Positions 7,660-14,367 are shown, counted from the first letter of the stretch. The stretch: 17,500 bases of DNA from Symbiodinium natans (GCA_905221605.1 CAJNDS010000814.1:1-17500), one strand, 5' to 3'. The notes: generated by a model not told the origin, from the sequence alone. Made by a program: numbers and translations.

Positions 7660-8478
7660 GTGCGTTTAGGGTTTGGGGTACGAGAAGCCCTAATTCAACC
7701 CTAAACCCTAAACCCTAGACCCTAGACCCTAAACCCTAAACCCTAAACCCTAGACCCTAGCCCTAAACCCTAAACACCAGGGCTTTAGGGTTTAGGGGAG
7801 GACTATCAGCTAGCACTCATGGATGTTGAGATTCTCTCGGTAGCTGTGGCACGACGAACTCCCTGACTGGTCGCCAGCTTGAGAGATTGCCCATTGGGTT
7901 TGGGCTTAGGGTTGAGGGTTTAGGGTTTAGGGTTTAGGGTTTAGGGTTTAAGGTTAGGGTTTAGAGTTTAGGATTTAGGGCGCCCCTGTTTGCTTGGGTC
8001 AAAAAACCCTGCCTGTCAAGGTGGTTGAGATGTACCTAAGGTCAACCAAGGTTTAACATATCTAGCATGCCCTACGTTTTCAAGCCGCCCTAAACCCTAA
8101 ACTTAAACCCAAGACCCTAGACCCTAAACCCTAGACCCGAAACCCGAAACCCGAAACCCTAAACCCTGAACCCTGAACCCTAAACCCTAAAACCCTAAAA
8201 CCCTAAATCCCCAAAACCCTAAAACCCCAAAACCCTAAAACCCTAAAACCCTAAAACCCTAAAACCCTAAAACCCTAAATCCCCAAACCCCAAAACCCTA
8301 AAACCCTAAAACCCTAAAACCCTAAAACCCTAAAACCCTAAAACCCTAAAACCCTAAAACCCTAACGAACCGAAGGCCTTGATCCCCAAGCCCGCCCTCT
8401 GAAAAGGACCTACAGTTGAACTTGGCATGGAGCGAGGAGGTCAAGGCTGGTGTTGTCGTGATGGTTTGTGGATGCAAG
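7594..8478 (+). CDS. Interrupted gene model, tiny exons, function unknown
   Basis: Four candidate exons: 7594-7659 (66 nt), 7810-7839 (30 nt), 8021-8050 (30 nt) and 8416 to about 8463-8478. All internal junctions are phase 0 with AG acceptors and GT donors. The three introns (7660-7809, 7840-8020, 8051-8415) each contain telomere-type repeats: mixed orientation in the first, TTTAGGG sense in the second, CCCTAAA/CCCTAAAA in the third. The joined reading is open throughout. No family is recognised and neither gene end is visible. The agreement of four phase-0 pieces is encouraging but each exon is small, so chance is not excluded. Confidence 0.35.
7665..7797. repeat. TTTAGGG, CCCTAAA, TTTAGGG mixed block
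   Basis: Short sense units at 7665-7680, a longer CCCTAAA/CCCTAGA array at 7688-7775, then TTTAGGG at 7781-7797. All fall inside the proposed intron 7660-7809 and can fold into hairpins. Confidence 0.85.
7810..7839 (+). CDS. Candidate 30-nt exon, LALMDVEILS
   Basis: Acceptor GACTATCAG, ten codons, then donor GTAGCTGTGG. Phase 0/0. The frame is also open upstream to the AG at 7800 (DYQLALMDVEILS), giving an alternative start. Confidence 0.35.
7893..7980 (+). repeat. TTTAGGG array
   Basis: Perfect core with decayed ends (TTGAGGG, TTTAGAG, ATTTAGG). Lies in the proposed intron 7840-8020 in sense orientation. Confidence 0.93.
8021..8050 (+). CDS. Candidate 30-nt exon, VVEMYLRSTK
   Basis: Acceptor CCCTGCCTGTCAAG and donor GTTTAACATA bound exactly ten codons, phase 0/0, and match the phases of the neighbours at 7810-7839 and 8416. 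Confidence 0.35.
8087..8364 (-). repeat. CCCTAAA array passing into CCCTAAAA
   Basis: The left part (8087-8182) is degenerate CCCTAAA with CCCTAGA and CCCGAAA variants. From 8183 the unit becomes CCCTAAAA, the Chlamydomonas-type octamer, with CCCCAAAA and AAATCCCC punctuation giving a small higher-order pattern. The eight-base part is far more regular than the seven-base part. Confidence 0.95.
8416..8478 (+). CDS. Candidate exon, LNLAWSEEVKAGVVVMVCGC
   Basis: Acceptor AAGGACCTACAG precedes a clean reading, LNLAWSEEVKAGVVVMVCGC, that closes at TAG 8479-8481. The real end could be donor GTTTGTGG at 8464 (phase 0) or a GC donor GCAAGTAG at 8474. The frame is also open upstream of the acceptor to 8383. 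Coding composition is convincing. The family is not recognised. Confidence 0.5.
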
Positions 8479-8488
8479 TAGAAGTTGT

Positions 8489-8542
8489 ATAGGGTTTAGG
8501 GTTTAGGGTTTAGGCTTTGGGTTTCAGGGTTTAGGGTTTAGT
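8489..8542 (+). repeat. TTTAGGG array
   Basis: Seven units with GCTTTGG and TTTCAGGG variants. Follows the exon at 8416 in sense orientation. Confidence 0.93.
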
Positions 8543-8746
8543 CCCAATAGCATTTCGTGCGAAAGTTTTCACCGACATTTTTGACCGAAAGTTTTGAACG
8601 AAACGTTTTGAACTTTAGAGCTTATTCGTACATTTTTTTATAGGGGGGGATGGGGGTGGGCGTGGTCGCCCCTTTTTGTTTGGGAGGTCTGGGGTTTTTG
8701 TTTAGGAATCCCGACGCCTTCCCGAGGCTGTTTAGCAAGCCAACAA
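8543..8746. other. Unique spacer with CGAAAGTTTT repeats
   Basis: At 8560-8612 the words GCGAAAGTTTTC, CCGAAAGTTTTG and ACGAAACGTTTTG repeat at irregular spacing. A G-rich patch follows from 8644 with GGGCGTGGTCGCCC, an inverted repeat with a short loop. No gene defended. Confidence 0.5.
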
Positions 8747-8971
8747 ATGTCTCTGGGGGGCTCTCCGCCTCCGGAGGCTCTGGGGGTGTTTTCGGGGCTT
8801 GCAGGGTGTCTCGGCTTGTTGGGGGCTTCCCGTTTTCTGTGTGACTTTGACTGTGTTCGTGGTCGGTCGGAGAAAACTGTCATGGAGTGCTTTGTGAGTT
8901 TGACTGAGTTCATGGTCGGTCGGCTCGCGGCCTTATCTCGTGCAAGCCAACAACAGACACAGTGCGGCTAA
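8747..8971 (+). CDS. Open stretch, 74 codons, possible exon
   Basis: An ATG at 8747 opens 74 codons to TAA at 8969-8971, with readings such as SEKTVMECFVSLTEFMVGRL near the end. There is no telomere repeat in the surrounding 1.2 kb, so this is the most ordinary part of the right-hand region. The opposite strand is open over much of the same interval (8638-8913, basic), so the strand is uncertain. The stretch contains the imperfect 30-bp duplication at 8841-8870/8894-8923, which falls in different frames because the offset is 53. Not recognised. Confidence 0.25.
   Translation: MSLGGSPPPEALGVFSGLAGCLGLLGASRFLCDFDCVRGRSEKTVMECFVSLTEFMVGRLAALSRASQQQTQCG
8841..8923 (+). repeat. Imperfect 30-bp direct duplication
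   Basis: GTGACTTTGACTGTG... at 8841-8870 and GTGAGTTTGACTGAG... at 8894-8923 share 27 of 30 bases, both ending GGTCGGTCGG. The offset is 53 bases. Confidence 0.85.
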
Positions 8972-9143
8972 CAGAGTGTGGCTCTTTTTTGTGGGAACCA
9001 GCTGGCTATTGGTGATTTTTTTTGTCTTCCTGCTGTTGCCCGACATGGACTTCGGCCTCGACACACGGATGATTCTGGCCGGCCGCTCTCTACACCATTC
9101 GGAACGCCCTTCCCCCCCCTTCCCCCCCCCGCACACCCGGCAG

Positions 9144-9295
9144 ACAACGCCGGCGTCTCGGCTGCCCTGCCCAATCTGCGCGATCCAGATTGGACGCAGT
9201 GGGACAGGTCCTGCCTTCTTCCTGGAGGCAGTGGAGAGACTGCCTTCATCGCGAATGTTGTTTCAAGGATGGCCGCGAAGCAGCGTGTAGATTGA
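9144..9295 (+). CDS. Candidate terminal exon, 49 codons
   Basis: A long C/T tract (9109-9130) followed by CACCCGGCAG makes one of the best acceptors in the window. The phase-1 reading after it goes NAGVSAALPNLRDPDWTQWD... and ends with MAAKQRVD and TGA at 9293-9295. The same frame is open upstream to 8978, but that part crosses the C-run and has no independent support. Another frame reads CPICAIQIGRSG, with two Cys that might suggest a zinc knuckle, so the frame is not certain. A 24-nt stretch at 9208-9231 has GT..AG ends but is too short for an intron. Not recognised. Confidence 0.4.
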
Positions 9296-9489
9296 AGGGT
9301 GTTTGACCGTCACGGGGCAACGCGCCTTTCCTCGCTGTATCCTTCTTCGCGTGCACAGGTTAAGGGCCTTGTTCCGCGCCTGGAGCGCTGCTACTATGGG
9401 CGGTGGTGCCGTCGGGCAGGATGCCCCTGGCGCCACTGACGCCTTCATTTGTGCCAGCACCACCGCGCTTGGGAAGAACAGACTCCTCC
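9296..9489. other. Spacer after the candidate terminal exon
   Basis: Both strands are open for 80-120 codons across 9263-9628 with no preference that I can defend. Probably 3' flank. Confidence 0.3.
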
Positions 9490-9647
9490 TGAGAGGCCCG
9501 GAGATCAGGCAAGGAGGTTTCAGTAAATTGAACATTTCGGCACCAGGCAAGGAAGTGTAAGTAAATCGAACCTTTGAGAGGCCTGGAGAACAGGCAAAGA
9601 GGCTCAAGGAAAAAACAGGCAAGAACATTTAACTAAATTGATCATTT
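9490..9647 (+). repeat. Three-copy 32-bp repeat with partial flanks
   Basis: CAGGCAAG-led units at 9506-9537, 9544-9575 and 9616-9647 each end in an AGTAAATTGAACATTT-like phrase. A 23-bp flank (TGAGAGGCCCGGAGATCAGG) recurs at 9575-9597, and a half copy starts at 9591. This is a small decayed tandem cluster, not telomeric. Confidence 0.8.
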
Positions 9648-9777
9648 GGCCTTTAGCGGTCTAGCGTACGCAGGCCTGAATGCTCGGTTGTGCCAACTGC
9701 TCAATTTGTTTTGTCAAGATGGTTTTGAGCCACATGCTCGAAATGAATCACATACAATGTCTTTGTTGTCGTCTTGA

Positions 9778-9855
9778 GAGTTTAGGTTTTAGGGTTTAGG
9801 GTTTAGGGTTTGGACATGGGGGGTCTAAGGTTCAGGGTTGAGGGTTTAGGTTTTA
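9778..9855 (+). repeat. Degenerate TTTAGGG block
   Basis: A few clean units at 9790-9812, then decayed TTCAGGG/TTGAGGG. Ends the only long telomere-free stretch of the right half. Confidence 0.85.
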
Positions 9856-9868
9856 CTTCACTCCAAAG

Positions 9869-9961
9869 GAATATTTGATCTGCTTTAGGAGCATCTTCTC
9901 TCAGCGCCTTGAAAGGGTTCAAACTCACTTCAAGTTTCGGTGCGCCTTCTGGGCCTTCGGA
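9869..9961 (+). CDS. Candidate exon, EYLICFRSIFSQRLERVQ
   Basis: T-rich tract TTTTACTTCACTCCAAAG, then 31 codons beginning EYLICFRSIFSQRLERVQ, to a GT donor after GGCCTTCGGA (phase 0). The frame is open upstream to the telomere block (YFTPKEYL), so a TTTAG acceptor at the array edge (9849) is an alternative start. Beyond the donor the sequence turns G/T-rich and low-complexity. The family is not recognised. Confidence 0.45.
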
Positions 9962-10170
9962 GTTTTGTTTTTGGGGGTTTCGGGTTTAAGGGTTCAAGGT
10001 CTGGGGGATTTTTGGGAGAGGCTTTGGTCTTTTGGAGTATTGGGCTGTGGTGTTGCAATTGGGGGGTCTTTGTTTCGTCCTATGGAGTTCAAGGTTTGGA
10101 AAAAGGTTTTACACAGGGCTTGGGGTTGGGGCTTTGCTGCCTTTGGCTGTGGTTGGGGCGCGTAGTCTCA
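9962..10170. other. G/T-rich tract, probably intron
   Basis: G and T dominate on the plus strand. The frame stays open but reads Gly/Trp/Phe-rich low-complexity sequence, typical of decayed TTTAGGG-like DNA. No gene. Confidence 0.5.
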
Positions 10171-10171
10171 A

Positions 10172-10310
10172 TTTCTAACCCTAAGCCCTAAACCGTGAAT
10201 GGGTTCGAAGCCCTATCCCTGACAGCCTGAAACCTTAAACCCTGAAGCTGGAACCTTAGGGTGGTTTTGGAGTATGCAGGATCAAGGGTTTCAGGGTTTT
10301 AGGGATCTGG
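10172..10310. repeat. Scattered degenerate telomere words
   Basis: Isolated CCCTAAGCCC, CTTAAACCC and TTTCAGGGTTTTAGGG words with no regular array. Confidence 0.55.
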
Positions 10311-10324
10311 GTCTTTCCCTGCAG

Positions 10325-10350
10325 AACTATACAACCCATTCCAACTGCAG
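10325..10350 (+). CDS. Candidate 26-nt micro-exon
   Basis: Textbook acceptor GGGTCTTTCCCTGCAG and donor CTGCAG-GTATGG enclose 26 nt. With incoming phase 1 it reads LYNPFQLQ and leaves phase 0, matching 10463. The splice signals are better than the coding evidence. Confidence 0.45.
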
Positions 10351-12504
10351 GTATGGAAGAACCCTAAACCTTAAACCCTAAACCCTAAACCTTAAACCCT
10401 ATACCTTAAGCCCTAAGCCCTAAACCCTAAACCCTAAGATCCCAAACCCCAAGCCCTGCCAGGTCCCGGAAGCCACCGACGCGCAGGCGACCCCGCCAAA
10501 GCCGAAGTGGAAGACGGTTCCACCCCGGCAAGGTGCCCATGATGGGAACTCATCTGGGGTTTGGGGTTTAGGGTTTAGGGTTTAGGGTCTAGGGTTTAGG
10601 GTTTATGGTTTATGGTTTAGGGGTTTCGGGCTTAGGGTTTAGGGCGAAACTTGTGCTTAATTTGGGTGTAACCAGGGTGTTTCGCGCTAAATGAAGGGGC
10701 TTGGGGTGTAGGCATGATCTTACTTTTTGGTACATGGCTTCTCTAACCGTGGCGTCTCTAATATTGAAGTCCATAGGAGCCAGCTGTGCTGCTGGCCGTT
10801 GTAGTTGTGGGTTCTACCGTTGAATTCAAGTCCGGCCAAGCCATGTGGCTTCAACACCCTGCGGCCCCAAACTCCCATCTGCCCTACACCCCTAAACTCC
10901 AGAACCCCAAAGCCTTTGAAGCTTAAAGCCCGGCAACCCTAAACCCCAAACCCTAAACCTAAACCCTAAACCCTAAACCCTAAACCCCAAACCCCAAACC
11001 CTAAACCCTAAACCCTAAACCCTAAACCCTAAACCCTAAACCCTAAACCCTAAACCCCAAGAACATGCGGCCGAGCCAGTAGAACCCCGATCGCCCCGAT
11101 ACGGTAGAATACCATCTTACCCTAAAGTCCGGTACAATGCTATGACCCCCCCCCCCCATACCCCTAATAGCCTAAACCCTAAACCCTAAACCCTAAACCC
11201 TAAACCCTAAACCCAAAATGGAAGGAGGAAGGAGGATTGGCATGTTCAACTGGAGGTCCCCAGACTCCAAGCCCGATGTCCCTAAACCCCATGCCCCGAA
11301 GGCCTAGAGGTTTTAGGGTGCAGCTGAAGAGCCTCCTCACGAGGCTCTTCAAGGCAGCCTACAGCTACGAGCCAATGAGGACCCTCACAGATCACCTTGG
11401 CCAGCGGCTGCTCACTGCCTTCGACGTCTCGGAGCACCTGGGCCTCCTCCACTTGGTGCTCTTGAAGGATGCGGACGGCTCCGAGAAGGCCCTCAAGCTC
11501 GGCATCAGCCATGTGGCGCCCGGGGCCCATAGTGGCCCGAGCGACAGGCTCTTCTACTAAAGCGACCGGCTAAGGTTAGGGAAGGCCAGGCCGAGCTGCT
11601 CTACGTCTCCTTCTGGCGTGGCAGCGCTTGGGACTGCGAGCAGCTCGTCCACGAGCAGGGCTTTGGGGTTTTAGGGTTTTCGGGTTCTAGGGGTTTAGGG
11701 CTTTTAGGGGTTTAGGGTTTTAGGGGTTTAGGGTATTTGGGTTTTAGGGGTTTAGGGTTTTCAGGGTTTTCGGGTTTTTAGGGGTTTAGGGCATTTGGGT
11801 TTTAGGGGTTTAGGGTTTTTAGTGTTTTTTGGGTTTTTGGGTTTTTGGGTTTTTGGGTTTTAGGGGTTTAGGGTTTTAGTGTTTTTGGGTTTTAGGGTTT
11901 TAGGGGTTTAGGGGTTTAGGGCTTTAGGGTTTTAGGGTTTTAGGGTTTTAGGGTTTTAGGGTGTTAGGGGTGTAGGGTTTTAGGCGTTTAGGGGTTCAGG
12001 GTGTCAGGGGAACAGGGTTGAGGGTTTTAGGGTTTTAGGGTGTTAGGGGTTTAGGGTTTTAGGGCTTTAGGGTTTTAGGGTTTTAGGGTTTTAGGGTTGT
12101 AGGGTTTCAGGGTTTCAGGGTTTAAGAATTTAAGGTTTTAGGGTTTTAGGGGTTTAGGGTTTCAGAGGTTTAGGGGTTTGGGGGTTTAGGGGTTTAGGGC
12201 TTTAGGGCTTTAGGGTTAAAACCCTAAACCCGATTTGCCGAAAACCCCGCAGCTTTCTTGGCAGGTCTGCCGGCACCTGTCCCAGCCCGAGAGCGGTCTA
12301 GGCGGGGCGAAGGGAGGGGTTCAGGGTTTTAGGTTTAGGGTTTTAGGGTTTTAGGGTTTTAGGGTTTTAGGGTTGTAGGGTTTTAGGGTTTTAGGGTTTT
12401 AGGGCTTTAGGGTTTTAGGGTCTTAGGGTTTTAGGGCTTTAAACCCTCAAACCCGAAAGCCTGGATGACTTCTAATGTTTCGGGTGCAGGCCTCGATCCA
12501 TGTA
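10325..12504 (+). CDS. Interrupted gene model with telomere-rich introns, function unknown
   Basis: Candidate exons: 10325-10350, 10463-10558, 11324-11512, 11590-11667, 12265-12295 and 12490-12504. Phases agree at every junction as drawn (0, 0, 0, 0, 1). Intron 11513-11589 is an ordinary 77-nt intron. It resolves an apparent frame change between two strongly coding stretches. The others carry telomere repeats; the intron starting GTTTTAGGG at 11668 is mostly TTTTAGGG array. The longest exon reads a helical, acidic/leucine-rich peptide. No domain is recognised. The exons at both ends are the weakest, and true gene ends are not seen. Confidence 0.4.
10360..10456 (-). repeat. CCCTAAA array with CCTTAAA and CCCTAAG variants
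   Basis: Lies wholly within the proposed intron 10351-10462. Confidence 0.9.
10463..10558 (+). CDS. Candidate exon, Pro/Lys-rich linker
   Basis: After AGCCCTGCCAG the reading is VPEATDAQATPPKPKWKTVP and continues open to GTTTGGGG at 10559, the first base pair of a telomere block (phase 0). An alternative donor CGGCAAG-GTGCCC at 10533 would leave phase 1. The peptide looks like a disordered linker. Confidence 0.45.
10559..10645 (+). repeat. TTTAGGG array
   Basis: Starts GTTTGGGGTTTAGGG and becomes decayed (TTTATGG, TTTCGGG). If the exon model is right, the array supplies the donor. Confidence 0.93.
10646..10931. other. 286-base island, weak coding hints
   Basis: Short open stretches after AG sites (e.g. 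SIGASCAAGRCSCGFYR from about 10769) have no matching partners. ACATGGCTT (about 10733) and AAGCCATGT (about 10838) form a 9-bp inverted pair. I treat it as intron. Confidence 0.35.
10932..11060 (-). repeat. CCCTAAA/CCCCAAA array
   Basis: Perfect CCCTAAA on the right, CCCCAAA admixture on the left. Confidence 0.95.
11170..11216 (-). repeat. Short CCCTAAA array
   Basis: Six perfect units, preceded by a run of 13 C at 11145-11157 or so. Confidence 0.95.
11324..11512 (+). CDS. Longest candidate exon (63 codons), unknown protein
   Basis: The acceptor TTTTAGGGTGCAG precedes 63 codons in phase 0/0, ending at donor ATCAGCCAT-GTGGCG. The reading starts LKSLLTRLFKAAYSYEPM and includes LTAFDVSEHLGLLHLVLL, a leucine-rich helical pattern. 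Third positions are strongly G/C, unlike the flanking repeats. The first bases encode a perfect hairpin (11326-11350: GAAGAGCCTC, 5-base loop, GAGGCTCTTC). Unspliced, the frame runs to TAA at 11558-11560. This is the most convincing single exon in the window, but I cannot name its family. Confidence 0.6.
11513..11589 (+). other. Candidate 77-nt ordinary intron
   Basis: GTGGCG at the start and GGAAGGCCAG at the end. A near-perfect branch-site word, CTACTAAAG, lies at 11554-11562. Removing it joins two coding stretches that are otherwise in different frames. Confidence 0.5.
11590..11667 (+). CDS. Candidate exon, AELLYVSFWRGSAWDCEQLV
   Basis: 26 codons reading AELLYVSFWRGSAWDCEQLV and then HEQG, ended by donor GTTTTAGGG at 11668 (phase 0), the start of a TTTTAGGG array. 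Aromatic-rich with strongly biased codons. Not recognised. The same frame is open upstream to 11533, but the intron explains the switch from the preceding exon. Confidence 0.55.
11665..12222 (+). repeat. TTTTAGGG-type array, about 560 bp
   Basis: Octamer TTTTAGGG mixed with TTTAGGG(G), TTTTTGGG and many single-base variants. This is the longest G-strand array here and is based on the eight-base unit rather than TTTAGGG. It ends with a reversal into AAAACCCTAAACCC near 12217-12230. Confidence 0.95.
12265..12295 (+). CDS. Candidate exon, VCRHLSQPES
   Basis: CAGCTTTCTTGGCAG is a good acceptor, in phase 0 with the exon ending at 11667. An earlier AG at 12251-12252 in the same frame would add LSWQ. 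Donor AGCG-GTCTAGG leaves phase 1. The frame is open beyond it to the next array. Confidence 0.4.
12318..12452 (+). repeat. TTTTAGGG-type array
   Basis: More regular than the previous array, with occasional GTAGGG and CTTTAGGG units. Ends by reversing to CTTTAAACCC. Confidence 0.95.
12490..12504 (+). CDS. Candidate 15-nt micro-exon
   Basis: Acceptor with branch-like ACTTCTAAT and TTTCGGGTGCAG, then 15 nt to the canonical donor GTAAGC. Phase 1 in and out fits 12295. A longer phase-0 reading (ASIHVVSIPAWEDGPRALRH) runs through the donor and is an alternative. Low certainty. Confidence 0.25.
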
Positions 12505-12746
12505 GTAAGCATTCCTGCTTGGGAGGATGGGCCTAGGGCTTTAAGGCATAGTGGTGCCCTTTACCCTTTTTTTTGGTTCGGGGTTCACTTATAAAGCAAC
12601 CAGCCCAAAAAAGGGTGCCCCTTATTGTAATATATGGTTTGCTGGGCTACTAAGAAGGGTAGCACACACCCCAGGCTGAGGTGATGTTGGGAGTTGTTTA
12701 GGGTTTATGAGCCAAGGTGTTGAGGAGCTTGTCCGGGGCCCGGACC
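12505..12746. other. Spacer with fold-back T/A tracts
   Basis: ACCCTTTTTTTTGG at about 12563-12576 can pair with CCCAAAAAAGGGT at 12605-12617. TATAAAG and TAATATATGG words resemble those near 4850-4930. No gene defended. Confidence 0.4.
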
Positions 12747-13018
12747 CCCAAAACCCAAAACCCTAAACCCTAAACCCTAAACCCTGTAAGCCGTAAACCC
12801 CTATCTCGCTGACACCACGCAGGTCATTCCGCAACCCACAACCTTGTAAACCCTAACCCTAAACCCCAAACCCTAAACCCTAAAACCCCTAAACCCTCTT
12901 GACCCTATATCCTGTACCTTATAAACCCCGCCCCCTAAAAACCCTCAAAACCCTAAAAACCCAAAACCCTGAATCCTAAACCTAAACACCCTAAGCCCCA
13001 AAAATCCTAAACCCTCTT
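12747..13018 (-). repeat. Degenerate CCCTAAA stretches
   Basis: A clean run at 12756-12786 and a decayed run at 12848-13018. The phrase AAACCCTCTTGACCCTAT occurs twice, about 118 bases apart (near 12892 and 13010), showing a local duplication. Confidence 0.85.
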
Positions 13019-13119
13019 GACCCTATGTCCTGGACCTGTTGGTGTGTTGGTGTGGAGGTCTCGGGATCGACAGCAGCCTACTCAGCCTGGCCAAGCATCG
13101 TGTTTTTGGGTTTCCGGGT
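13019..13119 (+). CDS. Ambiguous coding-like island
   Basis: One frame reads GGLGIDSSLLSLAKHRVFG. The acceptor GGGATCGACAG near 13070 would allow another. No phase-matched neighbour was found, so the exact exon is not given. Confidence 0.25.
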
Positions 13120-13212
13120 CGTTTAGGGTTTAGGGTTTAGGGTTTAGGGTTTAGCGTTTAGGGATTAGTGTTTAGGGTTTAGGGCGTGGGGTTTAGGGTT
13201 TAGGGTTTGGGG
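13120..13212 (+). repeat. TTTAGGG array
   Basis: Perfect on the left, mutated on the right (TTTAGCG, ATTAGTG, GGGCGTGG). Confidence 0.93.
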
Positions 13213-13277
13213 CCAAACCCACTAGAGGTACACTAAGTCTCTAGGTGGCACCTTAGTGTGACAGCATTGGGGTTTGG
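13213..13277. repeat. Nested inverted repeat (stem-loop)
   Basis: The outer pair CCAAACCC (13213-13220) / GGGTTTGG (13270-13277) encloses the inner pair ACACTAAG (13230-13237) / CTTAGTGT (13252-13259). It lies immediately to the right of an array. Confidence 0.7.
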
Positions 13278-13388
13278 TTGGGCTTACAACCCTAAACCCA
13301 GCCAAAGCCTCAACCCTAGACCCTGAAACCACGCGAGCCCAAGCATCCTGGTCCCCCAAAAGCCCAAAACCCTTCACCCAAGATGCGC
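13278..13388. other. C/A-rich decayed telomere-like spacer
   Basis: Scattered CCCTAGACCC and CCCAAAAC words. No gene. Confidence 0.5.
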
Positions 13389-13532
13389 CCTAAACCCTAA
13401 ACCCTAAACCCTCAACCCTAAGCCCTAAACCCTAAACCCTAAACCCTAAACCCTAAACCCTAAACCCTAAACCCGAAACCCTAAACCCTAAACCCTAAAC
13501 CCTAAACCCTAAACCCTAAACCCTAAACCCTG
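13389..13532 (-). repeat. CCCTAAA array
   Basis: About twenty units, nearly perfect, with CCCTCAA, CCCTAAG and CCCGAAA variants. Confidence 0.97.
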
Positions 13533-13545
13533 AGCCGGGTCTCAG

Positions 13546-13645
13546 ACGACTCCGAGGTCTGTGGCCTATTCCTCCCGACCTCCGTACAGAGAAACCAATG
13601 AAGATCAACGGTTCAAAGCCGAAGCAAGGCCCCCGGGGCTTAGGG
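13546..13645 (+). CDS. Candidate exon island (frame uncertain)
   Basis: AG sites at 13544-13545 (GGTCTCAG) and 13588-13589 (strong tract CCTATTCCTCCCGACCTCCGTACAG) give exons ending at donor GTTTAC (13646). From the first, TTPRSVAYSSRPPYRETNED is open. From the second, KPMKINGSKPKQGPRGLG (phase 1 in, 0 out) is open. Both look coding, and I cannot choose. Confidence 0.35.
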
Positions 13646-13669
13646 GTTTACTTTGGAGGTTCATGAGCC

Positions 13670-13768
13670 TAAACCCTAAACCCTAAACCCTAAACCCTAA
13701 ACCCTAAACCCCAAACCCCAAACCCCAAACCCCAAACCCTAAACCCCAAACCCCAAACCCCAAACCCT
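13670..13768 (-). repeat. CCCTAAA / CCCCAAA array
   Basis: The left third is CCCTAAA; the rest is nearly homogeneous CCCCAAA, another example of variant-unit blocks inside one array. Confidence 0.95.
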
Positions 13769-14132
13769 ACTTATCAGTATTGTTCCGAGTCCGGTAACCA
13801 TGGACGTGAGCTTACCCAGGCACTTTATACCCCGAGTTATACGTACCCATGAGTTAAGTAGGGTTCCCTAGGTCTAGTGTTTAGGGCTTGTCTAAATAGG
13901 AAGTTACATGATCCCTTCACATGGTCTCTTACATCTTTCAGAAGGATTTAAAGTACGGGCCTGTGGGGTTTACAGGGTATATGAGGGGTATATTATAGAG
14001 GGTTCCCAAATCAAGGGCATAGATTAAGGGGCCACGTACTTAGCAGGTTTAGGGGTTTAGTTTTGGATTTGAGGGATAGGCTGTGGAGTGTTGGCGTCCG
14101 CTGCTAAGTTAGGAACCCTGAACCTTAAACCT
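13769..14132. other. AT-richer spacer, no gene seen
   Basis: CATGGTCTCTTACATCTTTC..TACGGGCC near 13920-13960 resembles CATGGTCCCTTTGTATGGCC..TACGGGCC near 14568-14628, so a low-copy dispersed element may be present in both. No defended open stretch. Confidence 0.4.
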
Positions 14133-14216
14133 ACGGTTTACAAACTGGGCGCTGAAAAGTGCAGGGAAGCTGGATATCTGGAACAACAGAGGGTCCGGTG
14201 CACTCATGGGCCATAG
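14133..14216 (+). CDS. Candidate coding stretch, VYKLGAEKCREAGYLEQQ
   Basis: 27 codons, TVYKLGAEKCREAGYLEQQ onward, to TAG at 14214-14216. Acceptors AAAG (14160) or GTGCAG (14163) and a GTCCGG donor at 14192 would trim it. A second frame (ALKSAGKLDIWNNRGSGALM) is also open. Not recognised. Confidence 0.3.
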   Translation, partial: TVYKLGAEKCREAGYLEQQRVRCTHGP

Positions 14217-14287
14217 TTTCTGAGGGCTGGGCCGCGCGAGGCTTCTGGATCGAAGAACTCCAGAAACCTGCCTGAACCCTCAAGCGT

Positions 14288-14338
14288 CTTAGGGTTTTGG
14301 GTTTAGGGTTTAGGGTTTGGGGTTTAGGGTTTAGGGTT
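14288..14338 (+). repeat. TTTAGGG array
   Basis: Six to seven units with one TTTGGGG. Confidence 0.93.
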
Positions 14339-14367
14339 ATAACCCCAAAAACCTTACACCTCCCCTA

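Noticed and set aside
9940-10191. Gly/Trp/Phe-rich open frames
   Set aside because: G/T-skewed sequence resembling decayed telomere repeat; only the first 93 nt of one frame look like exon.
10199-10212. GGGTTCGAAGCCC as a tRNA T-arm
   Set aside because: No acceptor, D or anticodon stems in register around it.
11282-11530. Minus-strand 82-codon frame opposite the exon
   Set aside because: Mirror of a GC-biased plus-strand exon; no splice sites or neighbours support it.
11237-11560. A single 107-codon gene starting at 11237
   Set aside because: The first 29 codons read across array-edge sequence. The coding signal starts after the AG at 11323 and leaves the frame at 11513, which an intron explains better.
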